This document shows, in pieces, positions 23,563 through 24,222 of a stretch of DNA of 24,222 nt. The stretch's first letter is position 1. Every line of letters starts with the position of its first letter. Below the pieces are notes generated by a model. It was not told the DNA's origin. It was given only the letters and a program-made list of their open reading frames with translations, and did no database searches. Both the position numbers and the translations under genes were made by a program. The stretch comes from JBHHZI01 sp046757965 (lineage in GTDB: Bacteria; Acidobacteriota; Polarisedimenticolia; SMYD01), in assembly GCA_046757965.1 (NCBI GenBank), contig JBHHZI010000034.1, positions 1 through 24,222 on the forward strand, read 5' to 3'.

Positions 23563-24222
23563 CAGGGAACCTCGAGGTGGGCGCGACGAGCCCGGGGAGC
23601 CGGGCGCGGGCCCGCAACGGAAAGCCCCAGGGCGAGGCGCGTGGCGGAACCTCAAGCGTCGCCTCAACGGTCGGCACGCCGACCCCTCAACCAGCCCATG
23701 GTGGTGCGAGGGCGCTTCTGTTGCCGCTGACCCACCGCGGCTGGCCAGGGTCCGGGCCGAGACGCCGTCGATTGCCTCTTCGCCGTCCTCGGTCCTGGGC
23801 CGCCAGAAGGCTTGGCGAGCCCACCTTCACGGGCTATAGCCACCGACCACGATGGCGAGGGGGCCCGGCTGGCGCCTCATGGCGACGTCGTCCGGTCCCA
23901 TTGCGTCGCTCCGGGGATGGCATGGCGCCAGCAACGCACGCTGGTGGGCAGCCGCGGCCTGGCTTCTGACCCGCGACGGAGGATGAGGCCGGCCTGTGGC
24001 GGGAAGCAGGGCCCCACGGGACGGTGACCCCGACCGGCCGAGTTGCACCGGCAGGGGTGGCAGAGCTGGGGGGGCACGCGATGCGGGGGGCGGCGCGTCC
24101 TTGCTACCTAACGCGTCCTCATAGCTTGGTACTTAAGACTTGACACCAACGTACTCCAAGCCAAATCGCATTCTGCCACGGGTTCGGTCGCGCTCCGGAT
24201 GTGCACGCGCGGCGTTGTTGGA
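23563..24222. other. 660-base region without a credible gene
   Basis: Reading frames here are short or rich in Arg, Gly, Pro and Ser with no recognisable motif. It opens with GC-rich hairpin-forming sequence just after parB: CCCGG-GGAG-CCGGG at 23591-23604 and the palindrome GCGGGCCCGC at 23606-23615, with no T tract. A nested inverted repeat lies at 23868-23932 (outer GCTGGCGCC/GGCGCCAGC, inner GCGACG/CGTCGC). The last 120 bases are visibly less GC-rich and contain an imperfect inverted repeat at 24124-24161. It may be noncoding spacer, the edge of a transferred element, or hold an unrecognised RNA. Confidence 0.45.

Noticed and set aside
23591..23615. Rho-independent terminator after parB
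   Set aside because: Hairpins are present but no T tract follows, so I only record the structure.
23577..23969. 130-residue plus-strand reading frame after parB
   Set aside because: GTG start without a ribosome site, low-complexity Arg/Gly/Pro composition and no recognisable motif; probably chance openness of GC-rich DNA.
24140..24168. TTGACA near the right edge as a promoter
   Set aside because: Seventeen bases downstream is AAATCG, which is not a usable -10, and no gene follows within the window.

Overview
The window is a gene-dense, high-GC bacterial chromosome segment of about 24 kb. It carries 20 supportable protein genes (one cut by the left edge), no recognisable rRNA or tRNA, no CRISPR array, and no transposase or phage gene. 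The housekeeping set is der, serS, scpA-scpB, an rluB-type pseudouridine synthase, hisC, rpsA, an HU/IHF gene, miaB, a bifunctional-nuclease gene and parA-parB. Alongside it are an MglA-type GTPase, MJ0042-type zinc ribbons, a CNBD-FHA fusion and large membrane/TPR proteins. This mix resembles a Gram-negative, non-proteobacterial lineage such as Acidobacteriota, or a neighbour of Myxococcota. The assignment is inferred from gene content and is not proven.

Layout. 1-4902 (+): end of der, mglA with a long extra tail, a translationally coupled pair of unknown genes (the second with a Tat-like signal), a small zinc-ribbon protein, and an exported HEAT-repeat protein. 4927-8160 (-): one very large gene for a polytopic membrane protein fused to a spermidine-synthase-like domain and TPRs. 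8252-12229 (+): a zinc ribbon-receiver protein overlapping serS, then a membrane-anchored SGNH hydrolase with TPRs. 12488-13330 (+): the CNBD-FHA protein. 13556-16864 (+): scpA-scpB-rluB-hisC, each gene overlapping the next by 4 bases, so probably one operon. 16996-21114 (+): rpsA-ihf/HU-HIT-miaB, led by a strong promoter and a foldable leader. 21230-21715 (+): bifunctional nuclease family gene with its own near-consensus promoter. 21954-23562 (+): parA-parB. 23563-24222: 660 bases in which I see no credible gene.

Themes. Chromosome organisation is heavily represented (ScpA/ScpB, ParA/ParB, HU/IHF), as is translation and RNA modification (SerS, S1, MiaB, RluB, Der). The other genes look regulatory or envelope-related (MglA, receiver, CNBD-FHA, SGNH-TPR, membrane-SpeE-TPR). 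Many promoters fit the sigma70 pattern TTGACN-17-TAnnnT. The most striking regulatory structure is at 8183-8217, where two good sigma70-type promoters on opposite strands occupy the same 35 bp. I found no clear new defence or mobile system. The best candidates for undescribed biology are the mglA-linked unknown pair, the receiver protein without an output domain, and the two enzyme-TPR fusions.
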